The notes under the pieces: generated by a model | Told to the model about the DNA's origin: nothing | The model's input: only the letters and a program-made list of their open reading frames with translations | Database searches by the model: none | In this document: positions 1 to 13,000 of the stretch, in pieces | Position numbering within the stretch: the first letter of the stretch is position 1 | Layout: each line of letters opens with the position of its first letter | Translations under genes and position numbers: made by a program | Assembly: GCA_947579605.1 (NCBI GenBank) | Contig: OX388305.1 | Coordinates: forward strand, 25,495,542 to 25,559,541 | Direction of reading: 5' to 3' | Length of the DNA stretch: 64,000 bases | DNA from: Athripsodes cinereus | Lineage: Eukaryota; Arthropoda; Insecta; Trichoptera; Leptoceridae

Positions 1-1640
1 AAACCATTTTTAAAAGCAGTCAAATCAAATTGACTATCAGATGAGTTTCATCTAACTAACTACGTTCCGAAATTTATAAAAAAATCAATTCAAAATTAGT
101 CAAAGATTAAAAACATCTATGCCATTTGGAGCGTGCTCTATGTAAGTTTTCATAAAGTCTCCAGAAAAAATAAGTATTTTAATCTCTTCTGTACGTTTTC
201 GAATTTCCTGTAAAAGATGTTCATTCGTAAGAATTCACGTTTGAGACATTTCAATTTTAAACATTTTCAATCCAGCGATGAGGTATGCCATTAATCTTCA
301 ATATCTCATTTTATAAAGCACGAAGAAAACAATATGTGTGTTCATTACATGCAGTTATTCCAGTGGTTACCTCATTCGTGGAAAATGCAGGGATGATCTC
401 AATGAATAGGTGCTAATGGTTTCATCAAAGAAATAAAAAAATAATTTTACCAGATTTTATTATCACTGGATAAAACAACAATCTACGTCACTCGAGGGTG
501 TGGCCATAGCGCCCTTCATCCCCGTGTTATTTCTGGGTGTGGTCCAATACCATTATATAAACATTACTTTCCTAAATTGAACCAAAACCTGCGGTCTTCT
601 ACAGGGTTCAAATAATAGGGGAGGTGACTACAAATTCCAATTACATTAGGTACATATTTGATATTGATTATTGGACTGTAGTAACTTGTAGTAAGATTCC
701 CACAACGGCGGTTTTGTCTGGCTGGCCCTTCAGGCCTCCCCTGTGAGGACAATTTTGGTTTGAATGTGCGGATAAGTAAGAGTTAGCGACTCCTGATATA
801 ACCGACTGTGAGCTGGGCCTCTCTTCAGTGTAGTAACGTGTCTGCTCACTATATACCTATATAAAACAGTATTTTTTTATAAAAATATTGTTTATGATAT
901 GTTTCATAACTATGGTACCTAGGTAGGTACAAAATAATGTGAAAAAAATACCAAAACTCTTGTAAAAATGTTACTTACATCTTCTGACGTGTTTGCGCTC
1001 CAACCATCAGTATGGTCTGTATAGATCCAATACCTACTTAATAAAATTCTTCTCTTTAGCGCCCACTTTTGTGTGAAACAGCGAGACAAAATTTTACAAT
1101 TGTAGCGCAAATGCACCAGGTGACGTCACACTTTACAAACATTGGGTTATGGAATGCGAGAATAGGCATTAAAATTGATAGTAGGTATTACTGGTTCCAC
1201 AATAATGGAATCATCGTAATAAATAGGTGGAGTAGAATTGTAGGTTTGATATTGTGTTTATTGACTCGATACCTGATACGGGAACTCAATACAGTCTAAC
1301 AAAAGGGAGGAAATGATCCTCGAATCCGGCTTTAGGGCAGTATTTATTCGCATATTTATTGTGGTTGTCAACTTGAACGAATGACTATACAAGTTTAATA
1401 ATACAATATTACCTTTATCTACTGTATTGGTGTGATTCTGATTTTTAGTTTTTATTGTTTGATTAACCCTAATTCCTGTTCTCATTATCACCTACCTACT
1501 ACAGTACTAAGTACTACTGAAAGAAAAAGTATTAAATAGGAGGCGTGTTTCTATTCATTGTAAAAGGTGTTAGTAATTATACTCACTTATAATCCATTTT
1601 TTAGCATTCCTTTGTGATAATTATTATGTACCTAACTGAG
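1..1640. other. Intergenic, no gene recognised
   Basis: No exon with coding character or splice-consistent frame was found. Roughly 160-440 looks like a badly decayed family A SINE: it has TTTTCGAATTTCCTGTAAAAGA near 196 and CAGCGATGAGGTATGCCA near 275, both matching better copies at 23445 and 42684. The short open frames here are stop-bounded chance frames with no family resemblance. TACCTA/TAGGTA words are common. Confidence 0.5.
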
Positions 1641-1811
1641 TTCGTCGGTAGCCTGGAGGTAGAGTCTCGGCCTCTTGAACAAGGGGTCCGCGGTTCGATT
1701 CCAGGTGCCGGCAAACTCCCCTTTCACGACACAAGCTTTTAGCTTACTGTGGAAGGTGTATAAAGTTGTATTTGGGTTTATAACAAAACCCAGATATATC
1801 TTTTTTTTTTA
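1641..1811 (+). repeat. SINE family B, full-length copy
   Basis: The unit begins TTCGTCGGTAGCCTGG, has a pol III B-box-like GGTTCGATTCC at 1692-1702, then a body (GCCGGCAAACTCCCC, CACAAGCTTTTAGC, AAACCCAGATATATC) and ends in a T run next to an A run. The same unit recurs at 59534-59716 (+), 48925-49085 (-) and 3857-3971 (+, 3' part only). The tRNA-like head with a B box and no ORF fits a tRNA-derived SINE. It is not a tRNA gene, because no cloverleaf with paired acceptor stem is evident. Confidence 0.75.
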
Positions 1812-2419
1812 AAAAAAAAAAAAACTATCGGAATTCCTTTGATAATCTACCGATAAAAATACATAACTAGGTAAGTACCTAAATATTACATAGCACATAA
1901 CCCGAAATTGAGTAATGCCCCATAATTTCCGTAACTCTTCGAGAGACATGTACCTAAAGTGCAGACGATCTTAAATCGTAACGTACCTACTTATTAGACA
2001 TTTAACATCTTCAATTTAGAAATGGGAAACAAGGACGTATTGAAGAGGGTGGGCAGCAGAATATATTATAATTATATCAGTTTGACTCCCCCCCCTCCTA
2101 ATTATTCCACTGGCTAGGCATTTGTAGTACCTAAATGCAGTGATATAATCACTTAGGTATAGGATGTAGGTACATACGTTTTTTGGCCCGTGCTCTCAAG
2201 AGAAGCGATGGGAGTTGAGGAGAAAATAAAAAAATGTATTCGTTTTAGTGACAAATAACTCTCATTTAAAGAAGGAATGAGATGAAATAAAAATAATAAT
2301 ACTTAAGAGGTACACATCTATAATGAAAACTTTAAACTCGGGATAACAATGTGTTTTGTGTCATATCATAATAAAAATTGAAACAATAATTCTGTTCCGT
2401 GACTTCATATCCGGTACAG
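1812..2419. other. Intergenic, no feature seen
   Basis: AT-rich sequence with no supported gene and no clear inverted repeat. A C run is present near 2090. Confidence 0.4.
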
Positions 2420-2630
2420 CAGGGTTACTCTTGACAAAACTAAACACGATCTTAATCTAGTCTTGATCTTGATCATACGACGCACGAAGTGGCTATGGTC
2501 AAAAACAACGCGCTACAGCTAACGCGCGGTTGGTTTGCGTGTATTTTTGACCAATAGTCACTTCGTGCGTCGTATGATCAAGATCAAGACTAGATTAAGA
2601 TCGTGTTTAGTTTTGTCAAGAGTAACCCTG
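2420..2630. mobile_element. 211-bp foldback MITE
   Basis: The two arms are near-perfect inverted repeats of about 95 bp. The left arm starts CAGGGTTACTCTTGAC and the right arm ends GTCAAGAGTAACCCTG, with a short spacer around 2512-2530. The CAGGG terminus resembles hAT ends, but the 8 bp on each side (CGGTACAG and CAGGCACG) do not match, so no target duplication is seen. It is a non-autonomous, non-coding hairpin element. Confidence 0.8.
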
Positions 2631-2830
2631 CAGGCACGTGCTCTTAATGGACTGTGATAAAAAATACACTATAGTACTATAAATTAAATGACAAAATAAA
2701 ACTCTTCGCAGTCTAAATTCAACCAACAGGAATGGATTAGGGTCCAATTTATATGGTGTAGTAAAGGGCTTGTGATAAAAATAATATGTGATGTGATGAT
2801 GAATAAAGCTGGGCTGGTGGTGTAACAAGG

Positions 2831-3121
2831 ATGGATAGTGTGAGAAATATCCATATTCGTGGTAGTTTCAAAGTCGCTCCCATCGGCGAAAAAATAACCG
2901 AAAACCGATTAAGATGGTACGGACACACCTTGAGACTACCACTGGATAACATGATCAAAAAGACAATGGATCTAGAAGTAGGACCCAGAAGACCAGGCAG
3001 ACCAATGACCACCTGGATGTCCACAATTGCCAGGGACATGAAGGAGGCAAAGTTGCACTCGGATGACGCAAGGGACCGGAAAACTTGGAAGATGAGGACT
3101 AGGAGAGCCGACCCCAAGTAA
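2831..3121 (+). pseudogene. LINE reverse-transcriptase C-terminal fragment (RTE-like)
   Basis: The 96-residue frame reads like the extreme C-terminus of an insect endonuclease/reverse transcriptase polyprotein: ENRLRWYGHTLRLP, then a basic RRPGRP stretch, then a W-rich tail ending RTRRADPK and a stop. Those blocks (RLRWYGH, GRP, ADPK) are characteristic of this LINE class. Nothing upstream continues the RT domain, so it is a 5'-truncated copy. It differs from the LINE family at 3786, 30380 and 33713. Confidence 0.7.
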
Positions 3122-3785
3122 ATGGAATAAAGGCGAGGGCGAAGAACAAGAAGATAGTGTATACGACTTTCGATTTATTTCAGTAATCATATTTATTCTC
3201 CTTCTTACCCCACGGATTCACTCTGTTTTCTTCGAAACTAAAACATTTTCGCCAACTAATAATAAATGTTTTACTTCTTGTGTTACTTCAAATTCAGTTT
3301 GCCATTTTTTTATTGTATCAGCTGATATACGAGTAGATATTTAATAATAGAACATATTATTGTACTGTAATGTAATTTATCAACAACACATTTGCCAACT
3401 ATACATGAATACCTATAAAGATTTTTTAGTATGTAGATGGGTTCTTCGTGCATCGTTGCTTATCATTGCCTTGCATAGTCCGTAGGTATTCGGAATGTTG
3501 CCGATTAATCTAGGCATACCAAAGGAATGCATACATTAATCTCTTTCAATGTCTGCATCTAATACCTACTCCAATACTTGACAAAAAAAAGGCTATCGCC
3601 GTGGATTTATTAAAATCATAATAGCTAAATAAAGTTCTGTTTGGTTTCATTTTAGGATTTATTCTCAGGAATTAATTCTCCATTCTTCTAAACTTCTATT
3701 TGGATTCATATTAAAAATTGGATTCATTGTCAATAGTTCAAAACTTTCTTATGGAACCTTCTAAAACTAATTAACTACAAATCTG
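3122..3785. other. Intergenic, no feature seen
   Basis: AT-rich with no supported gene or repeat boundary. Confidence 0.4.
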
Positions 3786-4880
3786 TAGGCAGAGAGAACG
3801 GAACGCTACCTATATATATCTAGCCTTACATACTTCTTTCGCTTCTTCTACAGTCATACCGGCAAACTCCCCTTTCACGACACAAGCTTTTAGTAGCTTA
3901 CTGTGAAAGGTGTACAAGGTTGTATTTGGATTTATAACAAAACCCAGATATATCTTTTAAAAAAAAAATACAATTTCTCATGCACGTACGTCGATATCTC
4001 TTACTCAAAATAGGCCGTCTTTGAGAATTTGACCTACATGATCAAGCTATGTAGTTCTCGGACGCCCGCGTTTCCTTACACCCCTGCTTTCAGACAAGTA
4101 CATATATCCTCTTTGTCATTCTTTCCTCTTCCATTCGTTCCACATGATCAAACCATCTCAACTTATTTACACGCATTCTATCCACAACACTCCTCTTGCA
4201 TCCACTCATCCTTCTAATATCCTCATTCCTCACTCTATCACGCAACTTTTTACCAACCATCCTCCTCAGCGATCTCATCTCCACAGCATTTATTCCACTT
4301 TCGTCCCTCTTCAACTATGTCCACGTTTCGCTTGCATACATAAGTGTCGGTACCAGGATGGTATTATGCACTAGCAATTTTGCCATTTTCGACACATTTT
4401 CATTGCTGACAATGGGTCGAAGTGCACCGATAATCCTAGCACCGGCCACTTTTCTTCTTTCGATATCCTTGTCGATAGTCTTCCATCCCTCGCAAACAAA
4501 CTTCCTAGATATACGCATTCAGCTATTTGCTCCAAACATTCATTTTCAACCTTTATTTCACTATCAATCACTATTATTCTATCAATCTCTCTTTCAAACA
4601 CCAGCACTTTGTCACATTCATTTTCATCCCGTTCATACTACAACTATCGCATAATTAATACAACTGACACAATCTTTTGTAAATCACTTTCACTCTCAGC
4701 CATTAGTACCAAACCATCAGCATACATACATCAACGCATTCACACGGTTTCCATTCAGTTCAACGCCAACAGCCACCTCTTTCAAAGGTCTAAAGGTCAA
4801 AGAAGAATAGGTTGAACAGCCACGGAGACATGACACAACCTTGCTTCACTCCTTTGGTGAGGACAAACCACTCGGAGAAG
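3786..4880 (-). pseudogene. LINE family 1, 5'-truncated copy, RT remnant
   Basis: Read on the minus strand, 4880 to about 4780 encodes the RT block GVKQGCVMSPWLFNLF. Further along come a block containing CVYLGSLF, YASETWT, then DESGINAVEMRSLRRMVG, VNKLRWFDHVERM and GRPRT. The same protein blocks occur on + at 33713-34208 and 30380-30900, so all three are one LINE family. Frameshifts and stops interrupt the frame. The 3' end matches the copy at 34150-34200 (a CTCTCTGCCTAC-type tail) and lies near 3786. A family B SINE is inserted near the 3' end. Confidence 0.75.
3857..3971 (+). repeat. SINE family B 3' fragment nested in a LINE
   Basis: It starts ACCGGCAAACTCCCC and runs to AGATATATCTTTTAAAA, matching the 3' two-thirds of the copy at 1641. 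LINE family 1 sequence continues on both sides (CTTCTTCTACAGTCAT to the left, ACAATTTCTCATGCACG to the right). The uninterrupted LINE piece at about 40861-40885 shows these two halves joined, so the SINE landed after the LINE. Confidence 0.75.
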
Positions 4881-6151
4881 GTCTCTCATATCGAGTTATT
4901 ATGAATTTCTAGTTAGATTTAGTTTCGGTCCTGACTATCCATAATACAAATAGTTATATAATTTCTGTAGCACATTAGGTATTATTATAGCTACAAACTT
5001 TGTTTTGAGTAGAAAAGGTGTTTTATTTTTATACCTATTCATGTTCTTCAGGGGTAAACACTGTAAACAACGTATCAAAACACACAATTATTAACAAAAG
5101 CTGAAAATATTAATACAGCTTTAAAATGTCAGTTTTTTTACATAAGATGTTTAAAAAGGGTCACTCTTTAACGAATGGGTGGCCTTTAAAATAGAAATAG
5201 AATAGAATGTTCAATATGTTCGTAATGAAGTACCTAAAGTATTTGGTTTATTTAATTAAGCAAAAATAATATAAAATTTATAGATATCTACAATAGATCT
5301 CCGCTATAAGTATTGAGGCATTACCCATAAAACTATAACTCCTTTTTATTAACACAATAACATAAAAACCGGAACAGGAAGAGCAGGTATTATGTATGAT
5401 TGGAACAGGAGCATTCACCGTGTCTCCCTAATTAGATTTCCGTACTCTCAAAACACAATTACCTCAACGAGCTATATTATTTTATGTAGGTACCATTAGC
5501 GTGTTTTTCATACAAACCGAAAAACCGGGCTTACCTGAGGTAACCTGGCTTTAAAATGACAAAAAAAATGAAGGGCGATCCAATGTGTTGTGCGTGGAAA
5601 TTGAAGCCTCAAAACATGAGCTCAACACAAAGAAAGTCTTTCATATTCATTATTGATCCTGGAACAGACTTTTTACCATCGATAAGGCACAACCTTCCGA
5701 TGTGGCCAGCCGCCAGCGAGACATTCTGTCATCATTTTACCCTTCGTACTACACGTGCTTAAGATTAAGAGTAAGATTAAAATTAAAATAATAATATAAA
5801 TGAAAAATCATAATTTCCTTTTTTTCATTCTGATATCTTTTAATTTCTGGCAACTTCACCCGAGTCGAGCCGACTGTCAGTCACCAATTCTCGAGCATTT
5901 CCGAATTCCGAAGTCATAAATTTGGCGTTCGATTCGAATTTAAATCAAAATCGTCAAAACAACGTTGATAATCGTATTGGTATTGACAGTTGTGTAGTGA
6001 TGTAATTATAATGTTTCTTTAGTATTTTGTCAAGAGTTTGTGTGATTTGTGAAGTTTTAATAATAATTGAATAGAGTGGCATTAAAAGCCTTACTTGGTT
6101 GTGAAATTCTTGCTTTAAAAAAATTGACAGCTGAGGAATGTCTTGCATTTG
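4881..6151. other. Intergenic region upstream of the SUN gene
   Basis: No gene supported. The stretch 5850-6151 just before the SUN ATG probably contains its promoter and 5' UTR. I see no clear TATA box at a defensible position, and the transcription start cannot be fixed. Confidence 0.4.
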
Positions 6152-9100
6152 ATGGAATTCCGAAAAAATAAGTCACGATTTGCAGAAAATATGAGCAAAA
6201 TGCCTAGTCGCAGGAGAAATTCCTTATCAGATTCTTCATCTTCATGTTGTTGCTCAACACATAGGTATTTGTGCCCAACACACCGAGATTGTGATGATGA
6301 CGATACTGAGGATTATTTAGAAAGAGCGACTTGCTGGTGGGAAGATTGTAAAAAGCCAGTTATAGGAATAATAGTTGTCATTGGTTGTGTTTACGCAGCC
6401 AATTACTTTATAAAACAAAATAATGCATTAATTGAAATGCAAAATCAGATGCAGGTTTGTTATAAATGAGTGTTATATTTCCCATCCAGCTATGAGTAGA
6501 TATTTTTCAATAAAAATATTCCTGTTTACTGTAAAACTCCAATAACATCTAATCCCCATGAAATATTATGCTTCTGTTTATTTACACTGTACAAATAGGA
6601 TATTCTTGTCAATTATATGTAGCATTATTGTTCCACAATGTACAAGTTTGCTAAAACCTTGTATTTGTTTCAGAAGGAATTGAAAGGAATTGTAGAGAAT
6701 CAGAATGCTTTACTTAGCACTTTACAAGACAGTGGAGACATTTCTGCAAGGATGGGCACTGTTTCAGATGACGAATCTATAAAAGACATTATCAAAAGAG
6801 AAATAAATGAATATGATGCAGATAAAATAGCACAAGTTGACTTTGCTCTGGAAACAGCGGGTTCGTTAAATAATCTAACTTTAATTCTAATTTTTATTCC
6901 TTTGAGTACATATAAGTCTCTAATGGTCAGTTCCTATACTCTACTTACTCTAAATGAAAAAACTATAGATATATTAAACTTATATTTTAAAGGATTGTAA
7001 TGGATAGACTGATTATTGGATCCCGTAGAGATAAGTATTTATTTAATTTTTGAAATTAATTTATCTTTGATTATAGGAGGTAAAATATTAAGTATATTAA
7101 CCACTAAGCCATATGTCACGGACCAATCTGTATTGACAAAAGTGTGGAATATATTAATGACTACAATCTGCAAGGATGGTAATGCTGATACTGCCAGACC
7201 TATATTGCAGGTAAATTAAATTCTTAAAGAGATATACTACTTTTTTACTACATCTTAAATTGAACTCATTCATATAGCCTAAATAACCATGATGTAGTAT
7301 TTTCTTACTGTTGCTATCACCGTTCATAATATATTATGTAAAATGTGTGGGATTCAAAATATGTCCTATTCAGCGGAAGGTTTGGTATTTGACAGAACCT
7401 TAAGGAAAGAGTTAAGGTATACAGATGGAATGTTGTATATTCTTAAATACAAAGCATAACTGCTTAATCTACGTGAATCATTTTCATAAGTATAGTTTTT
7501 ATTTCTTGCAAATCAGAAAGTTATAAGATTTAATCTACATATATTATTTTATTAGTTGTAGTTGTAAAAGTAATAATTTAATATTGTTTAAGCCTAAAAT
7601 GGCTCCTGGAGAATGCTGGGCCTTTGAAGGTTCACAAGGATCTGTGATGATAAAACTTTTAGCCAAGATACTTGTACGAGGGATCACCATTGAACATATT
7701 CCAGCTGCTATATCTCCCTTACCAGGCATCACATCAGCACCCAAAGTGTTCAACCTCTGGGTATGTAAACCAAAATATTCGTCTATTTATTTATTCTCTC
7801 ACATTCTATTCCTTGTAGGGTATGCAGAGAGCAGGACGCTAGTGTCATCTGTCCTTGAACACCCATGCAGTTCTTCATTCATATACACACCCCAAAATAG
7901 ATTATGAAAAAAAAATGTAAGAAGTTAGTATTCTGATTAATAACAATTCAGATATTCGGTTGAGAAATCCAGGATTCAAATCCTATTTTTGACCAAAGTT
8001 ATACTAGATTGGTAATACAAATAAAAAATCAGTAATATGGCCGATCAAATTTTGCAGCCAATGTAATTTCATATCAGACAGTTTTAAACTGACGTTAGTT
8101 GAGAAAGTTTGTTAGACAATATATTGCTAATACTTGAACGACATCAATTGATTGTTGTGTTACTTTTTATAATCTTTATGATAGGAAGGCAACACCCTTG
8201 GCAGGTATAAAGCATGTCCTATACTTCAGCATTAGTAGGAAAGAGACGATTATTTGCCTTAATGATATGGAGTGATACAACATAATATTATTAATGTTGG
8301 AACACAAAAATTCCGAAAAAAATGTATAGCAAGTCAGTCAGCAACAGTTAAACTTCCGAAAAAGGCTCCATTTTGACAATTACACGCAGGCTCGAAATTA
8401 CCATAAAACAGACTCACTGGAAAATCGTAGAATAATATTAGACCTCTGCTACCTGCATAAAATATTGAATAATAATATCGACAGTTCATACTTACTAGGC
8501 GCATTACCATTCTCTTGTCCTTCAAGAAATAATCGTAGTCAGAATCTTTTTTACGCAGAACAATCTAGGACAAATTATCACCTTAACTCATATATAAATA
8601 GAGCCTGCACAAGCTTCAACAGAAGTTGCGGAAGTAACCCTGATCTGGATCCATTCATTACTACTTTAAATAAATTTAAAAATAACCTGAAGCAGATATC
8701 GGCTTATGGATCTAGACGGTCGTAACAATGTATAGTGTTGTATTTTTATAGGTACTGTGTATTGTATGTATATTGTTTTTTTTTTTTTTTTAAAAAAAGG
8801 CAGATTTTATTTAATAAAATAAATTATTGTCACCTAATGGTGGCTGAGTAGGTACATTGCGCTGAGGTATTTAATTGTTTGATTATTTATACTGTGGAAC
8901 TGTGTATACTTAGTATGGCTGAGTGCTGTCATATAGTGTAGATATAGCTATAGGTATGCAATGATATAGTACAGTGTAGGTACATATAAATAGTATTGTG
9001 GTATTGTTATTGTACTGAATATGCCTTATAATTATTCTTTATTCTTTCTCTCTCTCTCACCTCCTATTAACTTATTTGTTATTTTTCTTTTCTTTCTTTC

Positions 9101-10055
9101 TTCCTTCTCTTCCCCACCTATTGTGTACTTACTTATATTGTTTTTTTTTTGTACTACATAATAATGAATATATTTAAGATACTATAATTGGCGATGTAAA
9201 TCAAATATTGAACTTGTAAATTACTTATTCCTATTGTAAATGCTGTTGTATCTAAAAGAAAGTCTAGTATGTCTATATTTTTGACCTACAAAATTTGATA
9301 AAAAAATTAAATCAACTGCTATTATTAATACTATACCATCACGGTATATTCCCCAAGAGGGGTAGCTAGCAGATCAGCCACATGAAACAAATATGCGAGC
9401 CGTCCTCCCCGTGTCAACAAAAATTATGACATTCAGGATGGTTGACAAACCTCATCGCTCACCTTCTCAAAGTGATCACACCACTTTTTGCACCTCTCCA
9501 CAATATTTTTTAACATTATTTTTTTTAATAATATATTTTACTTGATAGATGATATAGTGATTACGAATTGGCTCAAGGCTGGCTTAAGTGATCACTTTCG
9601 GTGTCCATGGACAACGTTCACCAATTCACGATCGTGACAGTGAGAATGGTGGAATTGGTGAACGTTGTCCATGATATAGTGATATTTATTTATACATTAA
9701 AACCTGTCTAAAGCGAAATCGCTTGTTGCAAGCAAACTTTTTCAGCTAACTATTTCCGGTTTATAGAGGTTCCGCTTTAGATAGTTTTTGCTGTATTGTA
9801 CAAGTATGTACTTATGTAATGTTTAAATATTATTTTAACTTTCAGGGTCTCAAATGTAGAGATGATTCTAATGCCTTTCTATTTGGAGAATTTACATATA
9901 AAAATGATAGCACCCCCATACAATACTTTGATGTTCAGCATAATTCCAACACTCCGTATGACATTGTACTGCTGAAGATTCTTTCTAATTGGGGCAATCA
10001 GAAGTACACATGTGTTTACAGAGTTCGCATTCATGGAGAATTATATCAACATTGA
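6152..10055 (+). CDS. SUN-domain protein, 5 exons
   Basis: Exons are 6152-6454, 6674-6860, 7077-7210, 7593-7760 and 9846-10055, all with GT/AG borders and consistent phase; the protein is 333 residues. The ATG at 6152 is the first in frame, in MEFRKNKSRF. Residues 1-60 are basic then Ser/Cys/Asp-rich, which suits a nucleoplasmic side. Residues 69-87 form one membrane helix. A short linker follows, and a SUN domain occupies about 165-333, shown by AGGKILSI, PGECWAFEGSQGSVMIKL, the ITIEHIP block, GEFTY and RVRIHGE at the end. SUN proteins sit in the inner nuclear envelope and bind KASH peptides in the perinuclear space to form LINC complexes. The short coiled-coil region resembles the SPAG4/SUN3-5 type more than long SUN1/2 or klaroid, but I cannot separate these without alignment. 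Intron 4 (about 2.1 kb) is full of mobile-element remnants. Confidence 0.9.
9340..9485 (-). repeat. SINE family A fragment in a SUN intron
   Basis: TACCATCACGGTATATTCCC, followed by GGGGTAGCTAGCAGATCAGCC and ACATTCAGGATGG, is the reverse complement of the 3' half of the family A copy at 23445-23692. It is diverged and lacks the 5' part. The preceding intron sequence (7761-9339) shows homopolymer T runs near 8780 and 9140 but no other recognised feature. Confidence 0.65.
9549..9683. repeat. Hairpin flanked by a 13-bp direct repeat
   Basis: The 13-mer ATGATATAGTGAT occurs at 9549-9561 and again at 9671-9683. Between them lies an inverted repeat: CATGGACAACGTTCACC starting at 9605 pairs with GGTGAACGTTGTCCATG ending near 9673. 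Only about 25 bases separate the arms. It may be a small foldback element or a duplication product. The direct repeat is longer than any usual DNA-transposon target duplication. Confidence 0.5.
9695..9793. mobile_element. 99-bp mariner/Tigger-type MITE
   Basis: TA dinucleotides flank it (9693-9694 and 9794-9795). Imperfect inverted ends contain TCTAAAGCG on the left and CGCTTTAGA on the right. The right arm, read inward, is CAGCAAAAACTATCTAAAGC, typical of pogo/Tigger-like ends. It lies just before SUN exon 5. Confidence 0.6.
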
Positions 10056-13000
10056 CACATAAACAATATTCTGTTATTGCACATTCAAAGCAGGTAACAC
10101 GAGTTTTTACAAAATTTTGACATGGTTTGAAATGCGTTTAAATAATGTCGAATAAAAATAAAACAATAATGCAACGTCGCATTTTTTTTGAGCTTGTCAA
10201 AATTTTTAAAAATCCCGAAACCAGTTTTGAATGTGGAACAACGATGTGTAGTTAAAAGTTATGTAAGATATTCCATCCTAGTGTTTAAGTTAGATATTGT
10301 AAATATATATGTAAATTTATTATAAATACTTTAAACTCTTTTATTTATAAATAACTCTGTAATTTCATTTTTTAGGTTTGAAATGAAAGTCTCCCAATAC
10401 AATAATATAGTGTTGTATTATGAAAATATAGATGCATGCCATTAAAATGATAATACGCAACTTAAGTGATTATATATTAGGTATAAACAACTCACACATT
10501 GACTGTTTAAACTTATTACTTGTACGCAGAATCTAAAAACTTTGACAGTTGAGAAAAATAAAGCTATGTAGAAATCCAATATGTACTTTCATGTGATTGT
10601 TGCTCAGCTTTCAGTACCACAAACATTATTAAAAGAAGTATCGGAGAGAAAATAGTAAAATGTTAAAAACATTTGAATATAACTTCGTTGTATTTTTTTG
10701 GTCATAATAAATTAATGTATGTGGTATCGAATACTGAACCATGCTATAGTTATGATATCTCAATTAAGGATTGGTTAGAATTCTTCCCATACATTTGCTA
10801 AAAAAATATAAACCTTGATTTCTATAACTAAAGCTGTGAAAATAGCACTGTGTCAAAAATGTAATTAGGAAAATAATTAGATGGCTTTGTCCGTAGAGTG
10901 AACGACAGTTCCGCTAATCATTTGCATTTTTTTTTTGCAAAAATCAGTCAAAGTGTAACATGAGTATGTGCACTTGTACTTATAAACACTTGTATAATAT
11001 AACAAAACTTGATGTTTGTAAGTTTGTGTGGTTGATACTTTCGGAAGAGTTTAGATTTTTATTAGGAGATTACAGTTTTGATCTCTTTGCCAATCTATCA
11101 CCCCTTCTTGATACAATCACAATGCTTATTGTGAGAATCATTGGGATCATAGCCAACTTCATATTTGTAACAAATATCATATTTTGACCTGATACAACTC
11201 AAATGTGGTAAATTCAATTTATAATTTAGTTTTTTTTTTATATTCATAATTTATTTAGCATTGGTGATTCTAAATGAAATTGTGGATTTGCTATGTGTCT
11301 TATCATCCTAATTTTAAAAACAAATAAATTAGTATTATATACCTGTATGTCCGGAGTAAAACTATCCATCATCACGGCATCTCCTACATGCAGGTTAGCC
11401 AGCAGACAAACAACCAAAGTTAAAACATTCAGGATGGGTGGAATATCTCATCGCTGAACTGAAGTTGTTAAACGTCTTAAAACAGGATATTTAAAAAATA
11501 CCTTCCTTTTACAGGGCCCTCGAAAACTTACAGTAAAGAGTGGGAGGCGTATGCTTTACCTTGTATGGTCTCCACAGAATAGTGAAATTATACTATATCA
11601 TAAGTCATCAATTTTCAGTATGGTCATTTAAAGTTATTCCAAAGTTAATCACATTTGCTTCTTATGTCTTTATTAACACCAAACTACTGATCATGAGGAT
11701 AGTGAGTCATAGCTCGTAACTTTTGCCAGTCACATTTTGAATAATTTAAATTACGTCAATTCAAAATGGTATTATTTAACCAAACTTAGAAAATATATTT
11801 TTATATACACACATTACAAAATTTAATGTGTCTTCAACACAGGTGAATATGCCATGAAAAAGAGTATTACGAGGACAATGATGCAACCATCATGTCACAT
11901 TATCTAAAATTCCTCGAAATGTAGTTTTGCTCCGACATACAGACGTAACCTTACACAATTATCATTTCTAATCCTTGTAAAAATAATTTGATATATATAA
12001 AATATCATTACATTGTTAATTTTACTGCATTATAATAATTATTGATTTTTTGAACAGACTGTATAGTAAAATTGTATAGTTATAAATTATTTGTAATGGA
12101 GTATGTAATATAATATAATAATATATATTTTTGTAAAATAGCTTTGTAAATATATTCGCAAATATAGATTTTATCTTAAATAAATAATATACTGTTTGAC
12201 TACATAGATTTTTTTTTGGTATTATGTATAAGAGGTATTTATTACAAATATATTAATGATCATCTATTTAATTATTTTGATTGGATGAAGTGAAGCATGC
12301 TTATAATTTTCTTTCGTAAATTCTTATAAAATGGCATAAATTTTGCTATAATGAACAGCTCCAAACTTGTATTGTAACATACTACAGTAATAATAAAGAA
12401 GTATTTATTGGAAACTCAGGCACATACCTACTCATAAAACACAAATCACATAATTGTAATAAAAAAATACAATTAAAAAATTAATATCAATACACCATCA
12501 TATCACAAAATTTTCTAATTTATGATGGAAGAATTTTTTCCAAGCACCAATTAGCTTCACTATGAGATTTTATTCAGAAATTCTAAAAAGCTCCGTTTGA
12601 AATAATATTTTAAAGAACAATATAAAAATGATTATGGTATGGTAGTTCACAAGAAAATCACAATACCTATTGGATCACGCTCAGAATAATTCAATATTGG
12701 ATGTGATCAAAAGCACAAATTTTGCTTAATTTATCTGAAAGAGAAGTCTTTCGCCTTCTACCTCACAATATCCTTAAAAGAAGAAAGAGTTGTCATTCAA
12801 ATAAATCTTTTGAGAAAATAATAATTTGGGCATTTGTTTTTATACATAAAATATTCAACAAAGAATATGACTATAAAAAAATATATGTATGTATTACAGC
12901 ACACACATACTATAATGATGTGAGGAATGTTTTGAGGTGTTTGGAATGACTTAAGATATATCCTAGATGTCTTATTATAATTGTGATTTTAACTAGTTGT

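Noticed and set aside
1641..1730. tRNA gene suggested by a B box
   Set aside because: No complete cloverleaf or acceptor stem, and the same sequence recurs in four places with a shared tail. It is a SINE head.
4196..4654. 152-codon open frame on +
   Set aside because: It is antisense to the LINE family 1 RT remnant, which has recognisable motifs on the minus strand.
12722..12949. 75-codon open frame on + between SUN and TTC39
   Set aside because: AT-rich, no recognisable domain, no splice context. Within chance expectation.
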